Assembly (NCBI GenBank): GCA_023393915.1
Contig: JAEXBS010000037.1
Coordinates: 7,663 to 71,662 of the forward strand
Direction of reading: 5' to 3'
Origin: Bacteroidota bacterium
Lineage (GTDB): Bacteria; Bacteroidota; Bacteroidia; Flavobacteriales; Weeksellaceae
DNA length: 64,000 nucleotides
Position 1 is the stretch's first letter. Each line of letters begins with the position of its first letter. Shown here in pieces: positions 34,144 through 42,901 of the stretch. Under the pieces are notes generated by a model. It was given only the letters and a program-made list of their open reading frames with translations, did no database searches and was not told the origin of the DNA. The translations under genes and the position numbers were made by a program.

Positions 34144-35161
34144 AGTTATTCTATTTGGTGCTCCAAAAGCCTATAACGTCAGCGATGAAATCAAAAGAAA
34201 TTTAGAGTATTTAGGTTTCCGCGTGGTTGATGTTTCCTTTCCACAAGAATTCAAATATAAAAATCGTTATCAAAAGATTTATAATTTTCTTCGTAAAACC
34301 TTTTTAAGTGACACGGATTACAAAAAAAGTTTACGATTTGCCCCCTATCGGGATGAATTTGAAAAGGCGATTGAATCGCTTGAAGAAAAAGCAGACTACT
34401 CCCTATTTGTACGTGCTGACAGTTTTCCTAAATCGTTTGTAAAAAAAGTGGTTAACAATGCCCATCACAACTGTGCTTACCAGTGGGACGGTATCGCTTT
34501 ATTTCCAGAAATAAAAAAATACAAGAATCTTTTTGACCGTTTCTATGTCTTCGACCCTTATGATGTAGATCCATCAAAAGGCCAACTTCCAACCACCAAT
34601 TTTTATTTTGATTACAATCTCCAAGCCCCTGACAACTACAATGAGCGTTCAGTGTACTTTCTAGGAAGCTATTTCCCTCATAGAATAGATCCGATTAAGC
34701 AAATACTAAAGGAAGTCAAAAAAGCAGGGTTTACGCCACAAATCCACCTACTTTCCAGAAACAGACAAGTTGCTCCGGAGCATAAAAACTGTGGCGCTAT
34801 TTTCCTTAGCGAACCGATCGGTTTTAATGAAAACCTAGAACGCATGAAAAATGCCGGAGTCCTGGTGGATTTTGTAAACGGTAGACATGGAGGATTATCA
34901 TTTCGAACTTTTGAGGCGATTGGCCACAACAAAAAACTCATTACCAACAATCCGCAAGTTGTAAATTACGATTTTTATCATCCGGATAACTTTTTCGTAT
35001 GCGCGGAATTGAATTTTGAAGGTCTTGCAGAGTTTTTAAACAGGCCCTATCGACCACTTTCTAAAGAACTAAAAGATAAATACAGTTTTAGCAATTGGAT
35101 TAATTACATCCTTTCTATTGCACCTTACCAACCTATTTCACTTCCAGTAAAGACCTCCTAG
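34130..35161 (+). CDS. putative glycosyltransferase-like protein
   Basis: A 343-residue protein of uncertain family. N-terminal VILFGAPKAYNVSDEIKRNLEYLGFRV resembles the first strand-helix of GT-B transferases. The C-terminal part has GAIFLSEPIGFNENLERMKNAGVLVDFVNGRHGGLSFRTFEAI, similar to the spanning sugar-binding region of CgeB/RfaS-like LPS enzymes. No catalytic motif is certain. It overlaps the upstream transferase by 14 bases, and its end overlaps the GT90 gene on the other strand by 4 bases. I infer a role in outer-membrane glycan assembly. Confidence 0.75.
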   Translation: MHENKVILFGAPKAYNVSDEIKRNLEYLGFRVVDVSFPQEFKYKNRYQKIYNFLRKTFLSDTDYKKSLRFAPYRDEFEKAIESLEEKADYSLFVRADSFPKSFVKKVVNNAHHNCAYQWDGIALFPEIKKYKNLFDRFYVFDPYDVDPSKGQLPTTNFYFDYNLQAPDNYNERSVYFLGSYFPHRIDPIKQILKEVKKAGFTPQIHLLSRNRQVAPEHKNCGAIFLSEPIGFNENLERMKNAGVLVDFVNGRHGGLSFRTFEAIGHNKKLITNNPQVVNYDFYHPDNFFVCAELNFEGLAEFLNRPYRPLSKELKDKYSFSNWINYILSIAPYQPISLPVKTS

Positions 35162-36093
35162 CTGCACCATTTGAAATATTTGTCTAGTACTAATAGCTGG
35201 CAAAGTTTTTCATTTCTATGTTGAAAAAACTGAGCAGCGTGCTTTTTTGCGTTTTCAATGATTTCCTGACAAAGCTCAGGACGCTCGAGGTAATAATTCA
35301 GTACTTCTTCCAAGTCGGAGTAATCGGATCGAATTTCTATATAGTGCTTTCCTCCCACCAAAGTTCCCTCCATAAACCATGTTTCAAACTTTGGCTTTGG
35401 CATAACGGCAATGGAATTAGAAGACATAATCCATTTTAAGTTACTGGCTACATCGTTTCCTTCTAATGAAAGGATAAACTTATACTCCAAATGCTTTAAG
35501 ATAGAAACCTTGGGACCGATCCATTCGGGATTCCCTCCACTTGTATTGGTTTGACGTAGATCGGTCAACGGGTGATCAAAGTACTGCTTAAAAAAATCGT
35601 AGCGGTGCTTTTGAAACACGCCTCCCCTACCAATCAAGAGATCTTTTTTATCATCAAAGTCCAAGGAATCATTAACTCGAATAAAATGTCGAGTATGGTT
35701 GAGTTTTAATAATACGCTGTTCTCATTTGCACCCTCAACAGGTCTACTCTTAACTAAAGATGGTGCTGTAGGAACCTCAGTCACATCACCAAAAACGTAA
35801 TCGAGGTATAAGTTTGCATCGAAATGTCTAGCAGTTCGGTACGCATCAAAATAATAAGCTTTGGGAGTAACAGGACGAAGTAAATCTTTTATTTGGGTTT
35901 TATGAGAAAGAGTTTTGGGTTCTGAAATTTTGCAATAATATTCTACCCGATTTTCAATCTCGTTTATTTCCTCAAGGGAAAGCTTTTCCTTAAGTTGAAA
36001 GATTTTTCTCTCTGCACTTGCTACCGGAAACTTATCCAAGACCATTCCGTTAAAGTAAAACTTAAATTTATTTGCCTTTTCTACCCTTTTCAC
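35158..36093 (-). CDS. glycosyltransferase family 90 (CAP10-like)
   Basis: A 311-residue GT90-type transferase, the family of LPS-modifying and CAP10 xylosyl/glucosyltransferases. The motif region is GRGGVFQKHRYDFFKQYF, then TSGGNPEWIGPKVSILKHLEYKFILSLEGNDVASNLKWIMSSNSI, a typical GT90 core, and a C-terminal YLEVRSDYSDLEEVL-like segment. It is on the opposite strand, convergent with the previous gene, with a -7 box upstream. Its donor and acceptor are unknown. Confidence 0.85.
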   Translation of the reverse strand: MKRVEKANKFKFYFNGMVLDKFPVASAERKIFQLKEKLSLEEINEIENRVEYYCKISEPKTLSHKTQIKDLLRPVTPKAYYFDAYRTARHFDANLYLDYVFGDVTEVPTAPSLVKSRPVEGANENSVLLKLNHTRHFIRVNDSLDFDDKKDLLIGRGGVFQKHRYDFFKQYFDHPLTDLRQTNTSGGNPEWIGPKVSILKHLEYKFILSLEGNDVASNLKWIMSSNSIAVMPKPKFETWFMEGTLVGGKHYIEIRSDYSDLEEVLNYYLERPELCQEIIENAKKHAAQFFQHRNEKLCQLLVLDKYFKWCS

Positions 36094-36109
36094 CTCTTTT
36101 TAATTTATG

Positions 36110-36151
36110 CAAAGCTATCGAATTAATTCCACGCATTTATTCGTAAATTTG
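36110..36151. promoter_or_regulatory. divergent -7 boxes for the GT90 gene and gltX
   Basis: Minus-strand TAGCTTTG (36110-36117) faces the GT90 gene, and plus-strand TAAATTTG (36144-36151) faces gltX. Both fit TAnnTTTG exactly. Confidence 0.6.
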
Positions 36152-36170
36152 CCTTCCTAAAATGTGTTTT

Positions 36171-37679
36171 ATGAGTAAAGTACGCGTACGATTTGCACCA
36201 AGTCCCACCGGTCCCCTTCATTTAGGTGGAGTGAGAACGGCCTTATATGATTATTTGTTTGCCAAAAAAATGGGAGGTGATTTCATCCTGAGAATTGAAG
36301 ATACAGATTCCGCCCGGTATGTTGAAGGCGCAGAAGAGTACATAATGGAAGCACTAGAATGGTGTGGCTTAATACCTGACGAAAGCCCAAAGCACGGAGG
36401 CCCTTTCGGTCCTTATCGCCAAAGTGAAAGGAAATCGATTTACGAAAAGTATACAGAGCAAATATTAAAAACAGACTTTGCTTACATAGCATTCGATACT
36501 CCTGAGGAATTAGAAAGCATTCGGAAGGAATACGAAGAAAGGGGTGAGGTTTTCGCGTACGATTACTTCACGCGCACTCGTCTAAAAAATTCACTTTCCC
36601 TTACCCCTAAGGAAGTTCAAGAACTACTTGATCAAAACACTCCATATGTTGTACGATTTAAAATGCCGGTTGACCGTATATTACAACTGGACGATCTAAT
36701 AAGAGGTCGATCAGCAGTAAATACCAATACACTAGATGACAAAGTTTTAGTCAAAAATGACGGAATGCCTACTTATCATTTCGCGAACATCATTGATGAC
36801 TACGAGATGAAAATAACGCACGTTATTAGAGGAGAAGAGTGGCTTCCTTCCTTAGGCCTCCACACTCTACTTTACGAAGCTATGGGGTGGACAGCTCCAC
36901 AGTTTGCTCACCTGTCCTTGATCCTAAAACCAGAAGGCAAAGGAAAATTAAGTAAAAGAGACGGAGATAAATTTGGTTTTCCTGTCTTCCCGCTTGATTT
37001 TAAAGATCCACAAAGTGGTAATCTTCTGAAGGGTTATAGAGAGGAAGGTTATTTTCCCGAGGCCTTTATCAACTTTTTAGCGCTTCTGGGCTGGTCCCCT
37101 TCCGATGACAAAGAGATTTTAAGTTTAGAACAATTGGTAGAGGAGTTTGACCTCAACAAGGTTCACAAAGCCGGCGCTCGATTCAGCAAAGAGAAGGCCG
37201 AATGGTTTAATCACGAATACCTTCAAATCAAATCCAACACGGAAATACTGACTTACCTTAAAGCATTAGAACCGGTATCTCAGAGTTCCCTTGGGGACGA
37301 TCAACTTCTTAAGATCATCTCTTTAATGAAGGAAAGAGCAACTTTTGTACGTCAAATATACCAGGAGGGACAATTCTTCTTTGAAAGACCTGAATCCTAC
37401 GACGAAAAAGCGAGCAAAAAAGCTTGGAGTGAAACGACCGGACAATTGATCTCAGAATTGAAAAGTACTTTAGAGACTTTGGAATTCACTAACGATGCCC
37501 TGCGTGGTGCCATTCACAGCATTGCTGAAGCCAATTCAGTTGGAATGGGCAAAGTGATGATGCCGCTACGCCTCGCGCTTGTAGGCCAACTTAAAGGTCC
37601 AGACGTTCCAGACATTATGGAAATTCTGGGTAAAGATGAAACCCTCTCGCGTATCACGATAGCATGTGAGACTCTTTAG
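36171..37679 (+). CDS. gltX: glutamyl-tRNA synthetase
   Basis: A 502-residue class-I synthetase that charges tRNA-Glu. It begins MSKVRVRFAPSPTGPLHLGGVRTALYDYLFAK, the HIGH-type signature HLGG. The KMSKS-type motif is GKGKLSKRDGDKFGFPVFP near residue 265. The anticodon-binding C-terminal region is complete, ending near LRLALVGQLKGPD. I chose ATG 36171 as it matches other GltX starts; an ATG at 36162 adds three residues. The -7 box lies 19 bases upstream. accA follows after 48 bases. Confidence 0.96.
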   Translation: MSKVRVRFAPSPTGPLHLGGVRTALYDYLFAKKMGGDFILRIEDTDSARYVEGAEEYIMEALEWCGLIPDESPKHGGPFGPYRQSERKSIYEKYTEQILKTDFAYIAFDTPEELESIRKEYEERGEVFAYDYFTRTRLKNSLSLTPKEVQELLDQNTPYVVRFKMPVDRILQLDDLIRGRSAVNTNTLDDKVLVKNDGMPTYHFANIIDDYEMKITHVIRGEEWLPSLGLHTLLYEAMGWTAPQFAHLSLILKPEGKGKLSKRDGDKFGFPVFPLDFKDPQSGNLLKGYREEGYFPEAFINFLALLGWSPSDDKEILSLEQLVEEFDLNKVHKAGARFSKEKAEWFNHEYLQIKSNTEILTYLKALEPVSQSSLGDDQLLKIISLMKERATFVRQIYQEGQFFFERPESYDEKASKKAWSETTGQLISELKSTLETLEFTNDALRGAIHSIAEANSVGMGKVMMPLRLALVGQLKGPDVPDIMEILGKDETLSRITIACETL

Positions 37680-37727
37680 GGGGTTTAAGCATTATTTCAT
37701 ACATTTGAAAAAATTTCTACAAAACCA

Positions 37728-38684
37728 ATGGAATATTTACAATTTGAGCAGCCAATCAAAGAACTGATGGATCAGTATCAAGCATGCGCTCTACTGGGAG
37801 AAGAAAGTGGTGTTGACGTACAGGTAGCCTGTAGCCAGATTGAAGAAAAAATCCTAGCAAAAAAGAAAGAAATCTATTCGAACCTTTCGCCTTGGCAAAC
37901 TGTACAGCTTTCGCGCCATCCGGACCGACCTTATACACTTGATTTCATAAACGGAATTGTTGATGAAGGAAGTTTTCTTGAACTTCACGGCGACCGCGGT
38001 TACGCTGATGACCAAGCAATGGTAGGAGGTCTAGCTAAAATTGCAGGAAAATCCGTTATGCTTATCGGTACTCAAAAGGGAAGAACAACGAAAGAAAGAC
38101 AGCAACGTCGATTTGGAATGCCTAATCCAGAAGGTTACAGAAAAGCATTAAGGCTGATGAAATTGGCTGAAAAATTTTCCATTCCTATTGTTACTTTTCT
38201 AGATACTCCAGGTGCCTACCCAGGCCTTGAAGCAGAGGAAAGAGGGCAAGGGGAAGCGATCGCTCGTAATATTTACGAAATGGTACAGCTTAAAACTCCC
38301 ATACTGTCCTACGTTATTGGAGAAGGAGCGAGTGGCGGAGCACTAGGTATCGGTGTTGGAAATAAAGTTTTCATGTTACAATATACCTGGTATAGTGTAA
38401 TTGCTCCAGAAAGCTGCTCTTCGATTCTATGGAGAAATTGGGACCATAAAGAAGATGCGGCGAATGCATTGAAGTTGACTCCGAAGGACATGCTCAAAAA
38501 CAAGATCATTGATGGAATCATAGAAGAACCTCTTGGTGGAGCACAATACGATCCTAAGGAGGCTTATGCCAATTTAAAAAGTTCGATTCAAAAAGAATTG
38601 GCTGAACTAAGCCAATTAAGTACAAAAGACCTGATTGAACAGCGTCAAAATAAATTCGTTGAGATGGGAGAATGGAAAGGGTAA
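37728..38684 (+). CDS. accA: acetyl-CoA carboxylase carboxyltransferase subunit alpha
   Basis: A 318-residue AccA, which with AccD moves the carboxyl group from biotin to acetyl-CoA. Family motifs are PWQTVQLSRHPDRPYTLDFI, the HGDRGYADDQAMVGGLA crotonase-type core, IVTFLDTPGAYPGLEAEERGQGEAIA, and GEGASGGALGIGVGNKVFML. Length is normal. Its stop overlaps a hairpin (GGAAAGGG/CCCTTTCC, 38674-38693) without a T-run. It follows gltX by 48 bases. Confidence 0.95.
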   Translation: MEYLQFEQPIKELMDQYQACALLGEESGVDVQVACSQIEEKILAKKKEIYSNLSPWQTVQLSRHPDRPYTLDFINGIVDEGSFLELHGDRGYADDQAMVGGLAKIAGKSVMLIGTQKGRTTKERQQRRFGMPNPEGYRKALRLMKLAEKFSIPIVTFLDTPGAYPGLEAEERGQGEAIARNIYEMVQLKTPILSYVIGEGASGGALGIGVGNKVFMLQYTWYSVIAPESCSSILWRNWDHKEDAANALKLTPKDMLKNKIIDGIIEEPLGGAQYDPKEAYANLKSSIQKELAELSQLSTKDLIEQRQNKFVEMGEWKG

Positions 38685-39040
38685 CCCCTTTCCTCCCAAT
38701 CAACTTTGGCAAATTTAATAGACTTATTTTACTCTGTAAATTATTTGGCTTCGACCCAGCTAAATAAAGAGTCAGAATCTTGAGGACTATTTTCCCCTCA
38801 AAAAACTAAATAGAATTTTTCTTCTACGATCTTTATTCTTCTTTCGGAGAATCCCGAATAGTTAGCGATTGAAAGGAAGCTACTCTATAGTTCTCACTAG
38901 CGTATTTTAATTTAAAGTGCAAGATTATTTTGTACAATTCACGCAAAATCTACCGGCAGATAAACGCTAAAATTTTCTTATATTTGCAACGCAAAAAAAA
39001 GAGACTTTTGCATTAATAAAAATATAAAAACCGTAAATAT
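38685..39040 (+). other. non-coding region between accA and tsf
   Basis: These 356 bases hold no recognisable gene. They contain the end of the accA hairpin at the left, the tsf -7 box at 38979-38986, and small hairpins of low significance (TTTAC-TCT-GTAAA, TTCGG-AGAATC-CCGAA). No RNA family is recognised. Confidence 0.5.
38979..38986 (+). promoter_or_regulatory. putative -7 box for tsf
   Basis: TATATTTG is an exact TAnnTTTG match, 54 bases before the ATG. The -33 region is unclear. Confidence 0.55.
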
Positions 39041-39865
39041 ATGTATACACCAGTAGCTGCAGACGTAGCAAAACTAAGAAACACCACTGGAGCTGGAATG
39101 ATGGATTGTAAAAAAGCTTTAGTTGAAGCAGAAGGAGACTTCGAAAAAGCGATTGACATCCTGAGAAAAAAAGGCCAAAAAGTAGCTGCTAACAGAGCAG
39201 ACCGTGAATCAACAGAAGGTGCAGTCATTGCTAAAGTGAACGGTGATGAAACCAAAGGTGCAATCATTTCACTTAATTGTGAGACTGACTTTGTTGCAAA
39301 AAACGAAGCTTTTGTTGAGCTTGCAACTAAACTTGCAGAATTAGCTTTGGAGTACAATACAAAAGATGAATTCCTTGCAGCTGGTTTTGAAGGCATTACA
39401 GTTGGAGAAAAATTAACTGAACAAACAGGTGTAATCGGAGAGAAAATTGAGATTGGAGCATTCGAAAAGATCGAAGGACCTTTCCTTGGAGCTTATATCC
39501 ATGCAGGAAACAAAATTGCAGCAATCACTTCCCTTTCTCAAAAAGTTGCCGGAGCAGAAGAAGCAGCAAAATCTGTTTCAATGCAAGTTGCGGCAATGAA
39601 CCCAATTGCGCTTGATGAAACTCAAGTTTCTCAAGATACAATTGACAAAGAATTAGAAATTGAAAAGGAACTTCTTATCAAAGAAGGAAAGCCAGAAAAT
39701 ATTATTGAAAATATTTTAAAAGGTAAAATGCAACGTTTCTACAAAGACAACACTCTTGTTCACCAAGCATTCATTAAAGATGCAGGGCAAAGTGTTGCAG
39801 ACTATGTTAAGTCGGTTAACTCTGATCTTAAAGTGTTAGGATTTGTTCGTGTAGGGCTAGCTTAA
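39041..39865 (+). CDS. tsf: translation elongation factor Ts
   Basis: A 274-residue EF-Ts, the nucleotide exchange factor for EF-Tu. It starts with the UBA-like motif VAKLRNTTGAGMMDCKKALVEAEGDFEKAIDILRKKG and continues with the conserved LNCETDFVAKNEAFVELATKLA. The C-terminal domain ends with KDAGQSVADYVKSVNSDLKVLGFVRVG. Usually tsf follows rpsB in one operon; here rpsB lies on the opposite strand 1.7 kb away, so tsf has its own promoter and terminator. Confidence 0.96.
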   Translation: MYTPVAADVAKLRNTTGAGMMDCKKALVEAEGDFEKAIDILRKKGQKVAANRADRESTEGAVIAKVNGDETKGAIISLNCETDFVAKNEAFVELATKLAELALEYNTKDEFLAAGFEGITVGEKLTEQTGVIGEKIEIGAFEKIEGPFLGAYIHAGNKIAAITSLSQKVAGAEEAAKSVSMQVAAMNPIALDETQVSQDTIDKELEIEKELLIKEGKPENIIENILKGKMQRFYKDNTLVHQAFIKDAGQSVADYVKSVNSDLKVLGFVRVGLA

Positions 39866-39884
39866 TTCTTTTACCTAATCAACT

Positions 39885-39914
39885 AAAAACTCTGCCTAGA
39901 TAGGCAGAGTTTTT
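39885..39914 (+). terminator. terminator of tsf
   Basis: AAAAACTCTGCCTA (39885-39898) pairs with TAGGCAGAGTTTTT (39901-39914). It lies 20 bases after the tsf stop. Confidence 0.9.
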
Positions 39915-39936
39915 AATTATATTCTATTGGATAAAT

Positions 39937-39944
39937 TAACTTTG
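39937..39944 (+). promoter_or_regulatory. putative -7 box for the 266-residue exported protein
   Basis: TAACTTTG is an exact match, 46 bases before the ATG at 39991. Confidence 0.5.
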
Positions 39945-39990
39945 TGTTGAATTTTTCATCTAACTAGTTTAAAACAATTAACCAAAACCA

Positions 39991-40791
39991 ATGCGCTATC
40001 TTTTACTTTTTATCGGTTTACTTAGCACGCCATTCTATTGGGCACAAAGTTTTACCGGCCAAGTATTCATGCGCGACAATGCAGATATTTACTTTAATAC
40101 CGTATATATTACGAACCTGCGCACTTTCACAACCGTCCTTAGCAATTCATCAGGAAACTTTTCAATAAGCGCTCAAAAGGGAGATAAGATCCGATTTACT
40201 TCAAGACTAGCCCAAAGACAAGATTTAACTATAGGGGAAAGGGAACTGAGAAATGAAAACAACTTTATTGAGTTAAAACCATACTATCATTCAATAGAAG
40301 AAGTAGTTCTGGGATGGAATCCTACAGGAAATTTAAAAACGGACGTAATCCAACTCACTTCAAAAAACAAAAAAATTGAAATTGCACAGATTGTTGGACT
40401 ACCAACCCCCATCAAAAGAGATGAAGATTACCTTGAGCCACTTGTAGGACTGGCTAATGGAGGATTAGGTGTAAGTGTACAAGGAATATATAATTTACTT
40501 TCGGGAGAACACAAGAAGATTCAAAGACTACAGCGCTACGAAAGAATGCAGAAAAATGTGACTACCATCCGTAATTATTATGGTGACGATTACTTTGTAA
40601 AAGTGAAAATACCGGTATCGATGATCGATAACTTCCTGCAATTTGTTTACTCTTCCGACCAATTAGGACACATTGTAGAATTAGGCGAATTAGAGGCAGT
40701 AAAACCTTCCATAGAGAAATACCTACCCATTTACCAAAAGAGGCTTAGGGATTCAAGTTTAAGTGAAATTCGAGTCGATCCAACATCCTAA
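39991..40791 (+). CDS. exported protein with carboxypeptidase-regulatory-like domain
   Basis: A 266-residue protein with an N-terminal signal (LLLFIGLLSTPFYWAQ). Residues 19-95 look like a CarboxypepD-reg/Ig-like beta domain, as found in the plug-adjacent parts of Bacteroidota outer-membrane proteins: SFTGQVFMRDNADIYFNTVYI and GNFSISAQKGDKIRFTS. The remainder is helical and charged, without a family I recognise. Function unknown; an envelope role is likely. trmB follows closely. Confidence 0.8.
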   Translation: MRYLLLFIGLLSTPFYWAQSFTGQVFMRDNADIYFNTVYITNLRTFTTVLSNSSGNFSISAQKGDKIRFTSRLAQRQDLTIGERELRNENNFIELKPYYHSIEEVVLGWNPTGNLKTDVIQLTSKNKKIEIAQIVGLPTPIKRDEDYLEPLVGLANGGLGVSVQGIYNLLSGEHKKIQRLQRYERMQKNVTTIRNYYGDDYFVKVKIPVSMIDNFLQFVYSSDQLGHIVELGELEAVKPSIEKYLPIYQKRLRDSSLSEIRVDPTS

Positions 40792-40796
40792 ATTCT

Positions 40797-40804
40797 TACC
40801 TTTG
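40797..40804 (+). promoter_or_regulatory. putative -7 box for trmB
   Basis: TACCTTTG is an exact match, 17 bases before the trmB ATG. It starts 5 bases after the preceding stop codon. Confidence 0.6.
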
Positions 40805-40821
40805 CATCCTGAAAATTATCT

Positions 40822-41502
40822 ATGGGAAAAAAGAACAAACTAGCGCGTTTTGCTGAAAACAGAATTCTACCTAACGTATTCCAACCCACAAGAGAAGAGG
40901 CCTTAGAAGGATACCAATATCAAGGTAAGTGGAGAGAAGAAGTGTTTAAGAACAACAATCCTATTGTTCTAGAATTAGGATGTGGGAAAGGTGAGTATTC
41001 CGTTGGTCTAGCCAAAGCTTTCCCAAATAAAAATTTTATCGGCGTCGATATTAAAGGAGCTCGTTTCTGGTTTGGAGCAAAAGAGGCCCACGAAGAGGGA
41101 ATGAAAAATGTCGCGTTTCTAAGAACTCAAATTGAACTTATTGACTGTTTTTTTAATGAAAATGAGGTCGATGAAATCTGGATTACATTTCCCGACCCTC
41201 AAATAAAATACAGAAGAACTAAGCACCGTCTGACTAACCCGGAATTCCTTGAGCGTTACAAAAAAATTGTCAAAAAAGGCGGAGAAGTCCATTTAAAAAC
41301 CGATTCTGAATTTTTGCATGGCTACACTCTTGGACTTCTTCAAGGACAAGGCTATGAAATTATCACCGCCCATCACGACATTTATGGCGCTCCAGAATAC
41401 GAACCAAATACGCCCTTACTAAGAGATATTCAAACCCATTACGAGCAGCTTTTTTCCGCAAAAGGGAAAACAATCACCTACTTGAATTTTAAACTTCATT
41501 AA
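40822..41502 (+). CDS. trmB: tRNA (guanine(46)-N7)-methyltransferase
   Basis: A 226-residue SAM-dependent TrmB methyltransferase. It starts with MGKKNKLARFAENRILPNVFQP. Motif I is VLELGCGKGEYSVGLAKAFPNKNFIGVDIKG, followed by the TrmB-specific IWITFPDPQIKYRRTKHRL, which holds the catalytic and substrate residues, and a C-terminal NTPLLRDIQTHYEQLFSAKGKTI. Length is normal. It is convergent with rpsB, sharing a terminator. Confidence 0.95.
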   Translation: MGKKNKLARFAENRILPNVFQPTREEALEGYQYQGKWREEVFKNNNPIVLELGCGKGEYSVGLAKAFPNKNFIGVDIKGARFWFGAKEAHEEGMKNVAFLRTQIELIDCFFNENEVDEIWITFPDPQIKYRRTKHRLTNPEFLERYKKIVKKGGEVHLKTDSEFLHGYTLGLLQGQGYEIITAHHDIYGAPEYEPNTPLLRDIQTHYEQLFSAKGKTITYLNFKLH

Positions 41503-41519
41503 TGGGTTTAATAATATAA

Positions 41520-41562
41520 AATACAAAAAATCCCTTCTTTTTAAGAAGGGATTTTTTGTATT
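41520..41562. terminator. bidirectional terminator between trmB and rpsB
   Basis: A perfect 20-bp stem, arms 41520-41539 and 41543-41562, has AAAAAA/TTTTTT flanks and serves both convergent genes. The core is CCCTTCTT/AAGAAGGG. Confidence 0.93.
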
Positions 41563-41575
41563 ATGAAGAGAAATC

Positions 41576-42337
41576 TTATTCCGTTTCGAAATCAGCATCT
41601 GCTTCTGCAGAAACCTTTTCTCCTTCTTCTTTAGATTTTTCTTTATCTGCTTTTCTTTGAGATTGACCTTCTTTAATAGAAGCTGATACTACAGAAAGAA
41701 TCATATCAATAGATTTTGAAGCATCATCATTTCCAGGAATAACGAAATCTACTTTTCTTGGATCTGAGTTTGTATCAACGATACCAAATACTGGGATACC
41801 CAATTTTTTTGCTTCTGTAACCGCGATGTGTTCTCTCATAATATCAACCACAAATACAGCAGAAGGAAGACGAACCATATCAGAGATAGAACCTAAGTTC
41901 TTCTCAAGATTAGCTCTTTGACGATCTACTTGAAGTCTTTCTTTTTTAGAAAGTGTTTCAAAAGTTCCGTCTTTCTTCATCTTATCGATGTGGTTCATTT
42001 TCTTAACAGCTTTACGAATAGTAACAAAGTTTGTTAACATTCCACCTGGCCATCTTTCAGTAATATAAGGCATACCAAGTTCTGCTGCGTGCTTTGCTAC
42101 GATTTCTTTCGCTTGCTTTTTAGTTGCAACAAATAGAACTTTTTTACCTGCAGAAGTGATTTTTTCTAAAGCGCTACAAGCTTCTTCTAATTTCACTACT
42201 GTTTTATGTAAATCTACGATGTGAATACCGTTTTTCTCCATAAAAATGTATGGAGCCATATTTGGATTCCACTTTCTGGTCATGTGACCGAAATGAACTC
42301 CTGCCTCTAAAAGGTCTTTAACATTTGCTTTAGCCAT
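41576..42337 (-). CDS. rpsB: 30S ribosomal protein S2
   Basis: A 253-residue S2: MAKANVKDLLEAGVHFGHMTRKWNPNMAPYIF at the start, FVATKKQAKEIVAKHAAELGMPYITERWPGGMLTNF, and GIPVFGIVDTNSDPRKVDFVIPGNDDA. The last 30 residues form an acidic/lysine tail (SKEEGEKVSAEADADFETE) common in Bacteroidota S2. It is the last gene of a leftward ribosomal cluster rplM-rpsI-rpsB, 172 bases after rpsI, with a possible leader hairpin in that gap. Confidence 0.96.
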   Translation of the reverse strand: MAKANVKDLLEAGVHFGHMTRKWNPNMAPYIFMEKNGIHIVDLHKTVVKLEEACSALEKITSAGKKVLFVATKKQAKEIVAKHAAELGMPYITERWPGGMLTNFVTIRKAVKKMNHIDKMKKDGTFETLSKKERLQVDRQRANLEKNLGSISDMVRLPSAVFVVDIMREHIAVTEAKKLGIPVFGIVDTNSDPRKVDFVIPGNDDASKSIDMILSVVSASIKEGQSQRKADKEKSKEEGEKVSAEADADFETE

Positions 42338-42380
42338 GTCTCTTTTTTGTTTTTAGTTTACATTCCGCCTTTTTGCAATC

Positions 42381-42407
42381 AACTTTTCTTTAGATGGGAG
42401 AAAAGTT
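42381..42407 (-). promoter_or_regulatory. hairpin in the rpsB leader
   Basis: AACTTTTCT (42381-42389) pairs perfectly with AGAAAAGTT (42399-42407) around a 9-base loop, TTAGATGGG on the plus strand. It lies 44-70 bases upstream of the rpsB start and could be an autoregulatory site or processing signal. No T-run typical of a terminator follows on the minus strand. Confidence 0.45.
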
Positions 42408-42509
42408 TGGGTGCTAAACTAAACGGGGCATTTTAATTAAATAATTATTTTATGCTTCCTCAATACCTTTACTAATTTCTTAAAGTATAAGGAAAGCAAA
42501 GGAAGAATA

Positions 42510-42896
42510 TTAACGCTTGGAGAATTGGAATCTCTTTCTTGCTTTTTTCTGTCCTGGTTTTTTTCTCTCTACCATGCGAGCGTCTCTTGTTAAAAGTCCG
42601 TGAGGCTTAAGAGCAAGACGGTGCTCAGCATTGATCTCACATAATGCGCGAGATAGTCCTAGACGAACGGCTTCAGCCTGACCTGTATTCCCTCCACCAA
42701 AAACATTTACAGTTACATCGTACTGTCCTTGGGTTTCAGTTAGAATGAACGGTTGGTTTACTTTGTAAACCATTACATCTGTAGAGAAATACTCTTTAGC
42801 GTCTTTTCCGTTTACTGTGAAGGTACCTGTACCTGGCTTCACATAAACTCTCGCTACTGAAGTTTTTCTTCTTCCAATTTTATGAATTGTAGACAT
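42510..42896 (-). CDS. rpsI: 30S ribosomal protein S9
   Basis: A 128-residue basic S9: MSTIHKIGRRKTSVARVYVKPG at the start, then FGGGNTGQAEAVRLGLSRAL and the C-terminus RDARMVERKKPGQKKARKRFQFSKR, which reaches the P-site tRNA. It is 5 bases downstream of rplM in the usual rplM-rpsI order. Confidence 0.97.
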   Translation of the reverse strand: MSTIHKIGRRKTSVARVYVKPGTGTFTVNGKDAKEYFSTDVMVYKVNQPFILTETQGQYDVTVNVFGGGNTGQAEAVRLGLSRALCEINAEHRLALKPHGLLTRDARMVERKKPGQKKARKRFQFSKR

Positions 42897-42901
42897 ACTG
42901 C

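Noticed and set aside
38674..38693. GGAAAGGG/CCCTTTCC hairpin over the accA stop
   Set aside because: It has no T-run on either side, so I do not call it an intrinsic terminator.
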